From Natronolimnobius sp. AArcel1 (GTDB lineage Archaea; Halobacteriota; Halobacteria; Halobacteriales; Natrialbaceae): 64,000 nucleotides of DNA. Below the pieces are notes generated by a model. That model was not told the origin of the DNA. It did no database searches and saw nothing but the letters and a program-made list of their open reading frames with translations. Of the stretch, positions 15,557 through 25,152 are shown piece by piece (the stretch's first letter is position 1; each line of letters begins with the position of its first letter). Position numbers and translations under genes: made by a program. The stretch is from the NCBI RefSeq assembly GCF_011043775.1, contig NZ_JAAKXY010000002.1, positions 434,001 through 498,000 on the forward strand, given 5' to 3'.

Positions 15557-15844
15557 TTAGAATGAAACGGCGTCGGGAGCGTACGGGCTACCGACCGGTG
15601 TCGGATCGCGGTCGCTGTAGCCGACGCGGCCAATTGCCTTCTCGCTCACGGCCGTGTAGACCGCAAATCGGGCGTCCTCAGGGTTGTTGAAGGTTTCCGA
15701 CTCGAGACGTGCGAGTACGTCACCGACCTGTTCCGATCCGTTTGGGAGTTCGAGCGTGTGATCGCCGTAGTCGGCAATCAGATCTTCAGTCGTTGCAGGA
15801 TACTCGTAGTCGTCGATGACGTCGCCGGTACCATTGAGCAGCAT
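15557..15844 (-). CDS. Small acidic protein (DUF5789-like, tentative)
   Basis: A 95-residue acidic protein: MLLNGTGDVIDDYEYPATTE start, ELPNGSEQVGDVLARLESETF centre, AIGRVGYSDRDPTP end. The YPAT-helix and GRxGYSDRDP pieces recall a small haloarchaeal family (DUF5789/DUF2795-like). The in-frame ATG at 15880 lies inside the TATA-like gtttataatc (about 15870-15879, minus strand), which is 30 bases before 15844, so 15844 is the preferred start. Function unknown. Confidence 0.65.
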   Translation of the reverse strand: MLLNGTGDVIDDYEYPATTEDLIADYGDHTLELPNGSEQVGDVLARLESETFNNPEDARFAVYTAVSEKAIGRVGYSDRDPTPVGSPYAPDAVSF

Positions 15845-15863
15845 TACACCTGCAACTGTGTGA

Positions 15864-15883
15864 ACAATGATTATAAACATTGT
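15864..15883. promoter_or_regulatory. Palindrome spanning the promoter of the DUF5789-like gene
   Basis: ACAATG (15864-15869) and CATTGT (15878-15883) flank the AT-rich element attataaa, which reads as the TATA box on the minus strand. A dyad over the box is the expected position of a repressor operator. Binding protein unknown. Confidence 0.4.
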
Positions 15884-16004
15884 CCATGATCAACCTCTAG
15901 CGGTTGGGGATACCTTATATGCCTAGAGTGGGGCATGCCAGAAAACCACAAGACAGAGAGCTAACACAGAAACGGCTTTCCGCGCAGGGACGCTCGAGTG
16001 AGCT

Positions 16005-16820
16005 ATGCCGTATGCGGATTTGCACGTGCACACGACCCGTTCGGATGGCAGTCTCGAGCGGGACGAAGTGCCCGCTGTTGCGAACAAGTATGATGTGTCA
16101 GTCGTCGCGTTGACGGACCATGACCGGTTGCAGCCGGTCGAAACACCGGTTGTCGAGCGCGAGGGCGTCACGATCATCAACGGAATCGAGCTTCGAGTCG
16201 AAGTCGACGAGGCAAACGCTCGAGCGGCGGACGACGGCCGACGCGGTGGGCAACGCGTCGACCTGCTTGGCTACGGCGTCGAGCAGACGAGCGACCTCGA
16301 GGCACTCGTCGAGCGCATTCAGTCTAATCGAATCGAACGCGGGCAAGCGATTGTCGAGAACGTCGAGGATCGACTCGGCATCGAGCTCCCGGTCACCGTC
16401 GACGACGGCTTTGGCCGCCCACACGTCGCCCGTGCAATCCACGCCCATCCCGAAACCGAGTACGACTACGAGGGCGCGTTTGACGACCTCATCGGCAACG
16501 ACGGCCCGTGTTTCGTTCCACGGGACATCCCCACGTTCGAACACGGACAGGCGGTACTCACCGACGCCTGTGCCCTTGTCGGCCTCGCACACCCACTTCG
16601 CTATCCTGACCCCGAGGCCGCACTCGCACTGACTACCGACCTCGAGGCCGTCGAACGCTGGTACCCCTACGGCACCGATGTTGATCACTCACTTGTCGAG
16701 CGCGCACGCGAGGAGAACAACCTCTTTGCAACCGGCGGCAGCGACGCCCACGGAACGGAACTCGGTATTGAGGGCCTTGCTCGAGCGGCCTATCAGCAAC
16801 TGCCACTGTCAACCGAATAA
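16005..16820 (+). CDS. PHP-domain metal-dependent phosphoesterase
   Basis: A 271-residue PHP-superfamily enzyme. The first metal-binding motif DLHVHTTRSDGS opens the protein. LTDHDR near residue 38, GIELRVEV near 60, RPHVARAIH near 140, GLAHPLRYP near 195 and GGSDAHG near 242 complete the set of metal ligands. Relatives include the 3',5'-nucleoside bisphosphate phosphatase/5'-3' exonuclease group; the true substrate here is not determined. A TATA-like ccttatatgcc at about 15912-15922 implies a leader of roughly 65 bases. Confidence 0.88.
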   Translation: MPYADLHVHTTRSDGSLERDEVPAVANKYDVSVVALTDHDRLQPVETPVVEREGVTIINGIELRVEVDEANARAADDGRRGGQRVDLLGYGVEQTSDLEALVERIQSNRIERGQAIVENVEDRLGIELPVTVDDGFGRPHVARAIHAHPETEYDYEGAFDDLIGNDGPCFVPRDIPTFEHGQAVLTDACALVGLAHPLRYPDPEAALALTTDLEAVERWYPYGTDVDHSLVERAREENNLFATGGSDAHGTELGIEGLARAAYQQLPLSTE

Positions 16821-16876
16821 TACAAATTACCACCGAGAGCGGAGGGTTCAATGCAACCGAGCCCATACCATGGTTC

Positions 16877-17041
16877 ATGAACTGCCACTACTGTGACCGC
16901 GAAGCGGCCTTCGCAGCCGAGTCCGACGGCCTCAAAGTCGGACTCTGCGAAGACCACTTCCGGGAACGGTTGCAGGAACTTGCAGAAGCAGATGGGCTCG
17001 AAACACTCAAAGAACAGGTCGACGTTGATCGAGCCGAATAA
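16877..17041 (+). CDS. 54-residue Cys-containing small protein (DUF6757-like)
   Basis: ATG at 16877 opens MNCHYCDREAAFAAESDG, followed by LKVGLCEDHFRERLQELAE and a helical C-terminus ending VDVDRAE. The CxxC...CxxH set (Cys3, Cys6, Cys24, His27) is a plausible small zinc site. It matches my recollection of a short haloarchaeal family (DUF6757). It follows the PHP gene by 56 bases and may be co-transcribed. Too short to appear among long ORFs. Confidence 0.75.
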   Translation: MNCHYCDREAAFAAESDGLKVGLCEDHFRERLQELAEADGLETLKEQVDVDRAE

Positions 17042-17088
17042 CGGCCGTCACAGTATTTTTCGCTGTGTTCGCTGACGCGCAACGACGA

Positions 17089-17508
<420 letters not shown>

Positions 17509-17580
17509 CTATACGACCGGTCGCCAGTACTGGCACTCGTTGAACACACCGTTTTTGCCCATGCCACTGATACCACCGGT

Positions 17581-18597
17581 ATGAACCTCACACATCGCCC
17601 CCGACGACTGCGACGGGATGGCATTCGCGGCCTCGTCAGTGAGACGACCCTCGAGCCCACTGACCTCATCGCCCCCATCTTCGTCGACGCGACGACCGAC
17701 GAACGCATCGCCATCGAGTCGATGCCCGGCCACGAGCGCGTCCCAATCGACGACGCCGTCGCTCGCGTCGAGGAAGTTCTCGAGACGGGCGTCGAAGCCG
17801 TCATGCTCTTTGGCATTCCCGAATCCAAAGATTCCGAGGGGACCCGTGCCTGGGCCGACGACGGCGTAGTACAGGAAGCAACACGCCGCATTACGGACGC
17901 CACCGACGCCTACGTCATCACCGACGCCTGTCTCTGTGAGTACACCGACCACGGCCACTGCGGCCCGCTCGAGGAGGAACTTCGCGGCAACGAGAGCCAC
18001 GAACACGACGCGGACTGTGCGCACGATCCAACGCTGACTGTCGACAACGACGCGACGCTCGAGGCGCTCGAGCGCATTGCCGTCTCCCACGCAGAGGCGG
18101 GCGCGGATATGATCGCACCGAGTGGCATGATGGACGGCATGGTCGGGGCGATTCGTGACGGACTCGACGAGGCAGGCTATGAAGACGTCCCGATCATGAG
18201 CTACGCGGCGAAGTACGAGAGCGCCTTCTACGGGCCGTTCCGCGACGCAGCAGACGGCGCGCCCTCCTTCGGGAACCGGCGACACTACCAGATGGATCCC
18301 GCGAACGCACGCGAGGCCATGCGCGAGGTTCGCCTCGACGCCGAACAGGGCGCGGACGTGATGATGGTCAAGCCCGCCCTGCCCTACCTCGACATCATCA
18401 GCGCTGTCCGCCGAGAGTTCGACCACCCCGTCGCCGCCTACAACGTCTCCGGCGAGTACGCCATGCTCCACGCCGCCGCCGAGAAGGGCTGGCTTGATCT
18501 CGAAGACGTGGCCCTCGAGTCGCTGCTCTCGATCAAACGCGCGGGTGCGGATCTGATTCTAACGTACTTCGCGGAAGACGTTGCGCGCGAGTTGTAA
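17581..18597 (+). CDS. hemB: Porphobilinogen synthase (5-aminolaevulinate dehydratase)
   Basis: A 338-residue enzyme that condenses two 5-aminolaevulinate molecules to porphobilinogen. The metal-binding Cys segment [14 protein letters not shown] is near residue 117. The Schiff-base Lys regions [14 protein letters not shown] (near 205) and [10 protein letters not shown] (near 260) are intact, as is [12 protein letters not shown] His/Asp-rich insert ([12 protein letters not shown]) lies near 140. It starts a set of tetrapyrrole genes: hemL is 2.4 kb downstream, hemC-cobA-hemD 5.4 kb downstream. Confidence 0.96.
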   Translation: MNLTHRPRRLRRDGIRGLVSETTLEPTDLIAPIFVDATTDERIAIESMPGHERVPIDDAVARVEEVLETGVEAVMLFGIPESKDSEGTRAWADDGVVQEATRRITDATDAYVITDACLCEYTDHGHCGPLEEELRGNESHEHDADCAHDPTLTVDNDATLEALERIAVSHAEAGADMIAPSGMMDGMVGAIRDGLDEAGYEDVPIMSYAAKYESAFYGPFRDAADGAPSFGNRRHYQMDPANAREAMREVRLDAEQGADVMMVKPALPYLDIISAVRREFDHPVAAYNVSGEYAMLHAAAEKGWLDLEDVALESLLSIKRAGADLILTYFAEDVAREL

Positions 18598-19015
18598 CTC
18601 TCTCACGTCGATCCCGATTTTGACGAACGTCAATCCGTTCCCTCGAGCAGTGCGAGTGTGGCAACATCTGCCGCGCGCGAGCAGCGTTGCCGGTCTCGAG
18701 GCGTGATTTGAGGGATAATCGCCACTCGAGTGGGGAATTACCGTTGCGAGGCAGTGAACAAATGGCCAATATATAACGACTATCGAAAACGAGGGCGAAG
18801 TTCAACACCATAATACACATTATATCTATTTTAAATTCTGACAATACACCCTAATACGCGCCATTTCCAGACGAACACCAACGCTAACCCTTATATTGAG
18901 TAAGTCCATGCCAGTCAAACGTGATTCAGAACACAAGCGGATGTAGATTGGGAGAATTGGTGGACAAACGTCTATCGATATTCGATAGTGTGGCGGATTC
19001 CGTGGGGGCACGCGA
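18598..19015. other. Gene-free upstream region of amt
   Basis: This 418-base stretch holds no convincing ORF. Notable content is several A/T-rich islands (18760-18785, 18815-18850, 18890-18903 with ttatattgag) and the palindrome at 18972-18988 next to the amt start. It is much more A/T-rich than flanking genes, as expected for regulated promoter DNA. Confidence 0.6.
18972..18988. promoter_or_regulatory. Palindromic candidate operator of amt
   Basis: CTATCGA (18972-18978) and TCGATAG (18982-18988) are perfect arms around TAT. The centre (cgatattc) is also the best TATA candidate about 35 bases before the amt ATG. A repressor bound here would occlude TBP. It does not match the GGAA-n6-TTCC form reported for the archaeal nitrogen repressor NrpR. 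Confidence 0.45.
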
Positions 19016-20821
19016 ATGATCGAACTTCTCGAGCCGGTCGCCCTGCAGACGGAAGGCGACCTCGAGTCGCTTGCAACCGGGATGAACCTGATGTGGGCGC
19101 TGACGGTCACGTTCCTCATCTTCTTCATGCACGCCGGCTTCGCGATGCTCGAGGCGGGTCAGGTTCGTTCGAAGAACGTCGCGAACCAGTTGACGAAGAA
19201 CATGCTAACCTGGGCAATCGGTATCTTCGCGTTCTTCGTGATCGGGATGGGGCTCTCGAACAACGTCGGCTCGATGCTCGGTGGCGGTGAATCGGGCCCA
19301 CTAACGATGTTCGGCGAAGGCTCGTTCGACTGGGCGATGTGGCTGTTCAGCGCGGTGTTCGCGATGACGGCTGCAACGATTGTCTCCGGTGCTGTCGCCG
19401 GCCGCGCAAAACTCCGCGCGTACGTGGCCTACACCTTCCTGCTTGCAGCACTGATCTACCCAGTCGTCGCGGCGCTGGTCTGGTACGCCCCTGGTGGCGA
19501 ACCGATCCTCGCACAGTTCGGCTTCGCTGACTTCGCAGGCGGCATGGTCGTCCACGGTGTCGGCGGCGTCGCCGGCCTCACCGCAGCGTGGATCCTCGGC
19601 GCTCGCATGGACAAGTACAACGACGACGGCAGCGTCAACATTATCCCCGGTCACTCGATGACGTTCGCCGTTCTTGGCACCTTGATCCTCTGTTTCGGTT
19701 GGTTCGGCTTCAACGTCGGCACCGCCGCAACAGTCATCGACCCCGCAACGCTCGAGTTGGCTGACTTCGATTACGTCGGCAGCGTCGCCATGGTCACCGC
19801 ACTCGGCATGGGTCTTGGCGCACTCGGTGCCTCGACCGTCTCGCTCGTGATGAACGGCAAGGTCGACACGCTCTACGTCGCAAACGGCATGCTCGCCGGC
19901 CTCGTCGGCGTCACCGGTCCGACGGACCTCATCACGCCGATGGGCGCAATCGCGATTGGTTTCCTCGCTGGCGCACAGCTCCCGATTGTGTTCAAATTCG
20001 TCGAGCAGAAACTCAAGATCGACGACGTCTGTGCAGTCTTCCCGGTCCACGGTTCCGCCGGGATGCTCGGCCTGATCATCTACCCGCTGTGGTCCATCGA
20101 GGGCACGGCAATCGGCGGTGGCGTCATCGCCGGCGGCATCTTCTCGATTGAAGCAAGCGCGTTCGTCCCACAGATCGTCGGCGTCGCCGTCATCACGATC
20201 TGGACGGTCGCCGCAACCTCAGCCGTCTGGGGCGCGTTCAAAGCCATCGGCCAGGCACGCGTCACTACCGATCACGAACGTGACGGACTCGACCTCTCCG
20301 AGCACGGCGTCGACACCTACCCCGAATTCGGCAAACCTGACGTCGCCACCGACGGCGGCATGACAACTGACGACGATGCAGAAGATCGCATCATCCGCGC
20401 GGACGGCGGTGAGCGAATCGAGGACGAATCGCGATCCTCGTCAGTGCTTCGCACTGACGGTGGTGAGCCAAACGACGGCGAACTCAAGATGGTCACCGCG
20501 ATCATCCGTCCCGATCGCCTCGGCGCAGTAAAAAAGAGCCTTGCAGAGACTGGCGCACCATCGTTGACCGTCACCAACGTCTCCGGTCGCGGCTCCCAGC
20601 CCGCAAAGAAGGGCCAGTGGCGCGGCGAGGAGTACACCGTCGACCTCCACCAGAAGGTCAAAATCGAGTGTGTCGTCGCCGACATCCCAGCGGAGGAAGT
20701 CGTCGAAGCAATCGGTGAGGCTGCAAACACCGGCGAACCCGGCGACGGCAAGATCTTCGTGCTCCCTGTTGACGGTGCCTACCAGGTCCGTACCGGTAAC
20801 ACCGGGCAGGACGCGGTCTAA
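19016..20821 (+). CDS. amt: Ammonium transporter fused to a P-II signalling domain
   Basis: A single 601-residue frame. Residues 1-425 are an Amt/Mep/Rh channel with about 11 membrane helices. Pore residues are visible in [12 protein letters not shown] (near 183) and [11 protein letters not shown] (near 342). A 65-residue acidic cytosolic linker has two similar GGE-containing blocks. Residues 492-601 are a P-II domain: [15 protein letters not shown], the T-loop stretch [16 protein letters not shown], and the signature [14 protein letters not shown] proteins normally plug Amt as separate trimers; here one is tethered. The T-loop lacks the usual KGHTE-type segment ([10 protein letters not shown] instead), though the Tyr is kept. 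Confidence 0.95.
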   Translation: MIELLEPVALQTEGDLESLATGMNLMWALTVTFLIFFMHAGFAMLEAGQVRSKNVANQLTKNMLTWAIGIFAFFVIGMGLSNNVGSMLGGGESGPLTMFGEGSFDWAMWLFSAVFAMTAATIVSGAVAGRAKLRAYVAYTFLLAALIYPVVAALVWYAPGGEPILAQFGFADFAGGMVVHGVGGVAGLTAAWILGARMDKYNDDGSVNIIPGHSMTFAVLGTLILCFGWFGFNVGTAATVIDPATLELADFDYVGSVAMVTALGMGLGALGASTVSLVMNGKVDTLYVANGMLAGLVGVTGPTDLITPMGAIAIGFLAGAQLPIVFKFVEQKLKIDDVCAVFPVHGSAGMLGLIIYPLWSIEGTAIGGGVIAGGIFSIEASAFVPQIVGVAVITIWTVAATSAVWGAFKAIGQARVTTDHERDGLDLSEHGVDTYPEFGKPDVATDGGMTTDDDAEDRIIRADGGERIEDESRSSSVLRTDGGEPNDGELKMVTAIIRPDRLGAVKKSLAETGAPSLTVTNVSGRGSQPAKKGQWRGEEYTVDLHQKVKIECVVADIPAEEVVEAIGEAANTGEPGDGKIFVLPVDGAYQVRTGNTGQDAV

Positions 20822-20982
20822 ACGAAACGCAACTCGAGTCGATCTGCGATATCTCTTTTGACTGTGCTATCGAATCGGAGTGAGTGGAAGCGATAGCCGA
20901 ACCCGGCATACGACGGGCTGACTCGAGGCGGTAGCAATCCCACCCCGGTACTACTTTCCCGACGGATTGCTTACGGCCAGCT

Positions 20983-22257
20983 ATGAACGACGACAACTCA
21001 CGCGAACTGTACGACCGAGCGCTGTCTGTCATGCCCGGCGGCGTCAACTCGGCCGTTCGAGCGGCAATCGAACCCTACCCCTTCTTCGTGCAGAAAGGCG
21101 ACGGCGGTCACGTCATCGATGCGGACGGCAACCGTTACATCGACTGGGTGATGGGTCTTGGCCCGCTGATGCTGGGTCACGATCTGCCACAGCCAGTCCA
21201 GTCGCGCATTCAGCAGAAAGCGAGCGAAGGGCCGATGTACGGGACACCGACCGAAATTGAGGTCGATATGGCAGAGTTCGTCGTCCGCCACGTCCCAAGC
21301 GTCGAGAAGATCCGATTCGTCAATTCGGGCACCGAAGCGACCGTCTCCGCCGTGCGCCTCGCACGCGGCTACACCGGCCGGAACAAGATCGTCATCAACC
21401 AGGGCGGCTACCACGGCGCACAGGAATCGACGCTGGTCGAAGGCGATGCCGAAAACCCTGCACCGTCTTCGGCAGGCATCCCGCAGTCGTTCTCCGAACA
21501 TACCCTCCCGGTGCCCTTTAACGACGAAGAAGCCGTCCGCGAGGTCTTCGAGGAACACGGCGACGACATTGCCGCGGTCATGACCGAACCGATTCTCGGC
21601 AACTACGGGATCGTCCACCCGAACGACGGCTATCACGACTTTTTGCGGGAGATCACCGAAGAACACGGCTCCCTGCTGATCTTCGACGAAGTGATCACCG
21701 GCTTCCGCGTCGGCGGCCTCGGCTGCGCTCAGAGCGAGTTCGACATTACCCCCGACCTCACCACATTCGGCAAGATCATCGGCGGCGGCTTCCCCGTCGG
21801 CGCAATCGGCGGCAAAGCGGAACTCATCGAGCAGTTCGCCCCTGCCGGTCCCGTCTTCCAAGCTGGAACCTTCTCCGGCCACCCCGTCACGATGGCCGCC
21901 GGCCTCGAGACGCTCAAATTCGCTGCGGAGAACAATGTCTACGAGCATATTGACGGCCTCGGCGACCGCCTGCGCGAGGGACTTTCCGATATCGTCGCGG
22001 ATCAGGCACCGGAGTACACCGTCGCTGGCACTGCGGGCATGTTCAAAGTGATCTTCACCCGCGACGGCACGCCACCGCAGAACGCCGCCGACGTGAAAAA
22101 CGCCGAAACTGACCGCTGGCGACGCGTCTTCTGGGGCCAGATGAAAGAGCAGGGCATCTTCCTCTCACAGAACCAGTTTGAGTGCCAGTTCGTCAGCTAC
22201 AACCACACCGACGAAGACGTCGAGCGAACGCTCGAGGCGTACAAGGAAGCGCTCTGA
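20983..22257 (+). CDS. hemL: Glutamate-1-semialdehyde 2,1-aminomutase
   Basis: A 424-residue PLP enzyme that makes 5-aminolaevulinate in the C5 pathway, the step before HemB. The start [20 protein letters not shown] and GVNSAVRA are typical. The PLP Lys is in [18 protein letters not shown] (near residue 262). FDEVITGFR (near 235) supplies the PLP Asp. [15 protein letters not shown] binds phosphate. The length is slightly short for the family but nothing essential is missing. A 160-base spacer separates it from amt. Confidence 0.96.
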   Translation: MNDDNSRELYDRALSVMPGGVNSAVRAAIEPYPFFVQKGDGGHVIDADGNRYIDWVMGLGPLMLGHDLPQPVQSRIQQKASEGPMYGTPTEIEVDMAEFVVRHVPSVEKIRFVNSGTEATVSAVRLARGYTGRNKIVINQGGYHGAQESTLVEGDAENPAPSSAGIPQSFSEHTLPVPFNDEEAVREVFEEHGDDIAAVMTEPILGNYGIVHPNDGYHDFLREITEEHGSLLIFDEVITGFRVGGLGCAQSEFDITPDLTTFGKIIGGGFPVGAIGGKAELIEQFAPAGPVFQAGTFSGHPVTMAAGLETLKFAAENNVYEHIDGLGDRLREGLSDIVADQAPEYTVAGTAGMFKVIFTRDGTPPQNAADVKNAETDRWRRVFWGQMKEQGIFLSQNQFECQFVSYNHTDEDVERTLEAYKEAL

Positions 22258-22324
22258 GCCAGCAGTCTGAGAACGGGCGGTACACGTATCCATCCGCGCG
22301 GGAAACGCTAAGCTACGCTATCGA

Positions 22325-23038
22325 ATGGGTCGAGTGGGAACACCGGTGACAGACGGGGGTGACAAACCGGCGCACAGCCGTGGAACCGACTGGGCACGAC
22401 TCCTCGAGCGGTTACTGTACCTGTTCCCGCCGGTGATCGGCGTCGGGATCGTCGGCGTGTTACAGGACGCAGATCCTGGCGTTCCAGGGCTGCAACAGGG
22501 GTTGATCCTGTTCGGGACGTTCGGCTATACGGTGTTGACTGCCGGCGTGACGGCGACGATAGTTCTCGATGCGCGGCGGGTGAGACGCCAGCCACGAGCC
22601 AGCGGGAACTGGCGACCGCGCCCGTGGCTCAACGCGGCTTTCGCACTGTTGTGGGCCCCCGTTGTGGGTGTCGTCTATCTCGCGCGCCGACACCGCCAGT
22701 TCGGCACGCCGCCGGGGTGGTCGGGCTGGTGGCTCGTCGTCGCGGTCTCGCTCGGGACGACGTTGTTCGGATTCGTCGCGGCGGCGGTCGCAATCGTGTT
22801 CGCGATTCCCGGCCTCTTTACCACCGGAGTCGCCCTCGCGGGGACGATCGCCTTCGGTTCATTCCCGATCGCGATCCACCAGGACGCAGCCTACGTCAGC
22901 ACGGAAAGCACCTCGTGGAACCCAAATCCCGGCGTCTACCTCGGCGTCGCATTTGTGAGCCTGTTCGTCCCGCCGCTACAGCCGCTCGTCGCGAGCTACT
23001 ATCTCGTCCAGCGGCGCAGAGCGGTCGGGACGCCGTGA
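22325..23038 (+). CDS. Multi-spanning membrane protein of unknown function
   Basis: A 237-residue protein with about six hydrophobic segments: LLYLFPPVIGVGIVGVL (about 27-44), ILFGTFGYTVLTAGVTATIV, AAFALLWAPVVGVVYLA, WWLVVAVSLGTTLFGFVAAAVAIVF in two pieces, TTGVALAGTIAFGSFPI, and VYLGVAFVSLFVPPLQPL. A conserved-looking RRHRQFGTPPGWSGWW loop lies mid-protein. It follows hemL by 67 bases. No family recognised beyond haloarchaeal membrane protein; I assign no function. Confidence 0.75.
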   Translation: MGRVGTPVTDGGDKPAHSRGTDWARLLERLLYLFPPVIGVGIVGVLQDADPGVPGLQQGLILFGTFGYTVLTAGVTATIVLDARRVRRQPRASGNWRPRPWLNAAFALLWAPVVGVVYLARRHRQFGTPPGWSGWWLVVAVSLGTTLFGFVAAAVAIVFAIPGLFTTGVALAGTIAFGSFPIAIHQDAAYVSTESTSWNPNPGVYLGVAFVSLFVPPLQPLVASYYLVQRRRAVGTP

Positions 23039-23120
23039 CAGCGACCAGCGGACGGATATGAAAGCGTTAGAAACGGTGTTGACGACCTCACCAGTGCTGG
23101 TCTATGATTAATTCCATAGA

Positions 23121-23130
23121 ATATATAACA
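23121..23130 (+). promoter_or_regulatory. TATA box of the 55-residue membrane protein
   Basis: The run atatataaca is centred about 28 bases before the ATG at 23153, as in other leaderless genes of this window. Confidence 0.5.
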
Positions 23131-23152
23131 GCATAGTAAGTAATTTGCAGGC

Positions 23153-23320
23153 ATGGCTGATTGGAATTGGATTCTTTCCATACCTGCTTCGATCGTGTTT
23201 ATCTTTGCCGGGCTACTCGCTTTCCATCCAACGATTGATCAGCCTATTGGAGGAATATTGATGATCTTGGTAGCAATACTCATACCGATCAAAGCATATT
23301 ACGAGAAGACTCACAAATAA
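23153..23320 (+). CDS. 55-residue two-helix membrane protein
   Basis: ATG at 23153, stop TAA at 23318-23320. The N-terminus MADWNWILSIPAS runs into a first helix (IVFIFAGLLAF), a short polar turn (HPTIDQPIGG), a second helix (ILMILVAILIPIKAY) and a basic tail (YEKTHK). The gene is clearly more A/T-rich than its neighbours and has its own TATA box, suggesting a recently acquired or fast-evolving small gene. No function recognised. Confidence 0.6.
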   Translation: MADWNWILSIPASIVFIFAGLLAFHPTIDQPIGGILMILVAILIPIKAYYEKTHK

Positions 23321-23479
23321 GCGCTTGATGTGATCAATACTGGACCGTATTTTTTACTTCGTGATACTCCAACACTGATCTTCGTGTTCAGCGTCCCTGC
23401 ACTGGTGGAATCGTATAATTCGTTTGTGTGACACCTGACGAACAAGACGAACTGAACCTCACAGGCTGCTCTTTACTCG

Positions 23480-23845
23480 TCACTCCGACGCTGTCACGAT
23501 CACGTCGCGGTAGCCCGCAATCTCCTCGAGCACAGCCTCCCGATCACCTTCGGGCACGTCGTACTCGGCAAGCGTCTCCTCGAGATGTGTCGCAATTGCG
23601 CCGAACTCCGCTGCGTTGATTCCCATGCCCTCGTGGGCGGCGTCCATCTCTGTACCGGTGTACTCGACGGGGCCGCCGGTAACAGAGCTGATGAACTGGG
23701 TCTGGTGGGCCCGCTGTTTCTGCATGTTGGTGTCTTCGAAGTAGTAGGCGACCTGTTCATCTGCGAGGACGCGGTCGTAGAAGTCATCCACGACGGCTGC
23801 GATAGCGTCTTCGCCGCCGAGTCGCTCGTAGAGAGTTTCTGTCAT
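23480..23845 (-). CDS. Truncated (group 1-like) haemoglobin
   Basis: A 121-residue 2/2 globin. MTETLYERLGGEDAIAAVVDDFYDRV is the usual N-terminal helix pair. YYFEDTNMQKQRAHQTQF covers the B/C/E region with the Phe-Tyr and distal Gln positions. GGPVEYTGTEMDAAHEGMGI contains the proximal F8 His (AHEGM). These proteins bind O2 or NO, often in NO detoxification. It sits between tetrapyrrole genes, but on the opposite strand with its own A/T-rich upstream element (plus-strand cgtttaatatga, about 23860). Confidence 0.9.
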   Translation of the reverse strand: MTETLYERLGGEDAIAAVVDDFYDRVLADEQVAYYFEDTNMQKQRAHQTQFISSVTGGPVEYTGTEMDAAHEGMGINAAEFGAIATHLEETLAEYDVPEGDREAVLEEIAGYRDVIVTASE

Positions 23846-23998
23846 CCGGTCATATGTAGCCGTTTAATATGAAATAAATGCCGTCCCGAACACCTTCGAG
23901 CGACGAGTGCCGACCGCCTCGCGTGGTTCGTGGCAACCGTCCGACGAACGCGTCGGACAAGCGTGCGCTTTTCATACTCGAGGCGACGACCTATGCCC

Positions 23999-25138
23999 AT
24001 GAGAACACGCGGGACATTACGACTGGCGACGCGAGGCTCAGATCTCGCTCGGCGCCAAGCCGGCCTCGTCAAAGAGGCCCTCGAGAACCGCCGGTACGAG
24101 GTCGAACTCGTAACCGTCGAGACGACGGGCGACGAAATTCAGGACGAACTCATCCACCGCTTGGGGAAGACGGGGGCGTTCGTCCGCGAACTCGACGAGC
24201 GCGTCCTCGAGGGCGACCTCGACGGCGCAATTCACTCGATGAAAGACATGCCAACCGAACAGCCCGACACCCTCGTGACGGCTGCCGTTCCCGAGCGCGG
24301 CCAGCCAAACGACCTCCTCATCACACCCGAGGGGACGGCACTCGAGGACCTGCCGGAGGGCGCGCTCGTCGGCACCTCGAGTCTGCGCCGGCGCGCGCAA
24401 CTGCTCTCTGAGCGGCCGGATCTCGAGGTCGAACCGCTGCGAGGGAACGTCGATACGCGCGTCGAGAAACTGCTCGCGCCCGCGCTGCAAGCGGAACACG
24501 AAGCGCGAACGGAAGCCGACAAAGAGCGCAAGGGCAATACCGGAGACGAGGACTTCGAGCCCGAATACGACCAAACGGTCGATGAGTGGTTCGACGCGCT
24601 TTCGGAACTCAAGAAGCAGGCACTCGGACGTGAGGTCGAAACCGAATACGACGCGATTGTCCTCGCCGCGGCCGGCCTCGAGCGCAGCGGCCTTGCTCAC
24701 TACGTCGAGTACCAGGAGCTTCCAACCGGGACGTTCGTCCCTGCACCGGGCCAGGGCGCACTCGCGGTGACTGCACTCGACGGCGAGACAGCACAAGAGC
24801 TACAGGGCGTACTCGATCATCCGCGAACCCGGGTCGAGACGACCGTCGAACGAAGCGTGCTCGCCGAACTTGGCGGCGGCTGTATCGCCCCAGTCGGGAT
24901 CTACGCCGTCGTCCAGGGCGAGTACGTCAGTACGACGGTGACCGTCTTCGATCGCGACGGCGAGGAATCAATCGCGACCAGTCGTGACCTCCCGGTCGAA
25001 CGCCACGCCGACGCCGCTCGCGAGTTCGCCCGTGATCTTGCCGAGCGAGGCGCGGAAGAATTGATCAAACGTGCACAACGCGACGCTGACGACGCGGATA
25101 CTGCCGTCTCCGAGGAAGATAAGCCAGCTGGCAAGTAG
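23999..25138 (+). CDS. hemC: Hydroxymethylbilane synthase (porphobilinogen deaminase)
   Basis: A 379-residue enzyme joining four porphobilinogens into hydroxymethylbilane. LRLATRGSDLARRQA, GAFVRELDERVLEGDLDGAIHS and LVGTSSLRRRAQ are the expected substrate-binding segments. GGGCIAPVG (near 290) holds the Cys that carries the dipyrromethane cofactor. It is longer than bacterial HemC because of a charged insert at about residues 161-210 (EADKERKGNTGDEDFEPEY within it). The ATG at 23999 is 26 bases after a TATA-like ttttcata; an in-frame ATG at 23993 is the alternative. First gene of hemC-cobA-hemD. Confidence 0.95.
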   Translation: MRTRGTLRLATRGSDLARRQAGLVKEALENRRYEVELVTVETTGDEIQDELIHRLGKTGAFVRELDERVLEGDLDGAIHSMKDMPTEQPDTLVTAAVPERGQPNDLLITPEGTALEDLPEGALVGTSSLRRRAQLLSERPDLEVEPLRGNVDTRVEKLLAPALQAEHEARTEADKERKGNTGDEDFEPEYDQTVDEWFDALSELKKQALGREVETEYDAIVLAAAGLERSGLAHYVEYQELPTGTFVPAPGQGALAVTALDGETAQELQGVLDHPRTRVETTVERSVLAELGGGCIAPVGIYAVVQGEYVSTTVTVFDRDGEESIATSRDLPVERHADAAREFARDLAERGAEELIKRAQRDADDADTAVSEEDKPAGK

Positions 25139-25152
25139 AGAGAGGTACGGAA

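Noticed and set aside
17509-18471. 320-codon minus-strand frame over hemB
   Set aside because: HemB active-site motifs on the plus strand are unambiguous.
19301-20050. 249-codon minus-strand frame inside amt
   Set aside because: Antisense shadow, with an Asp/Glu/Cys/His-rich composition produced by the complementary strand of membrane codons.
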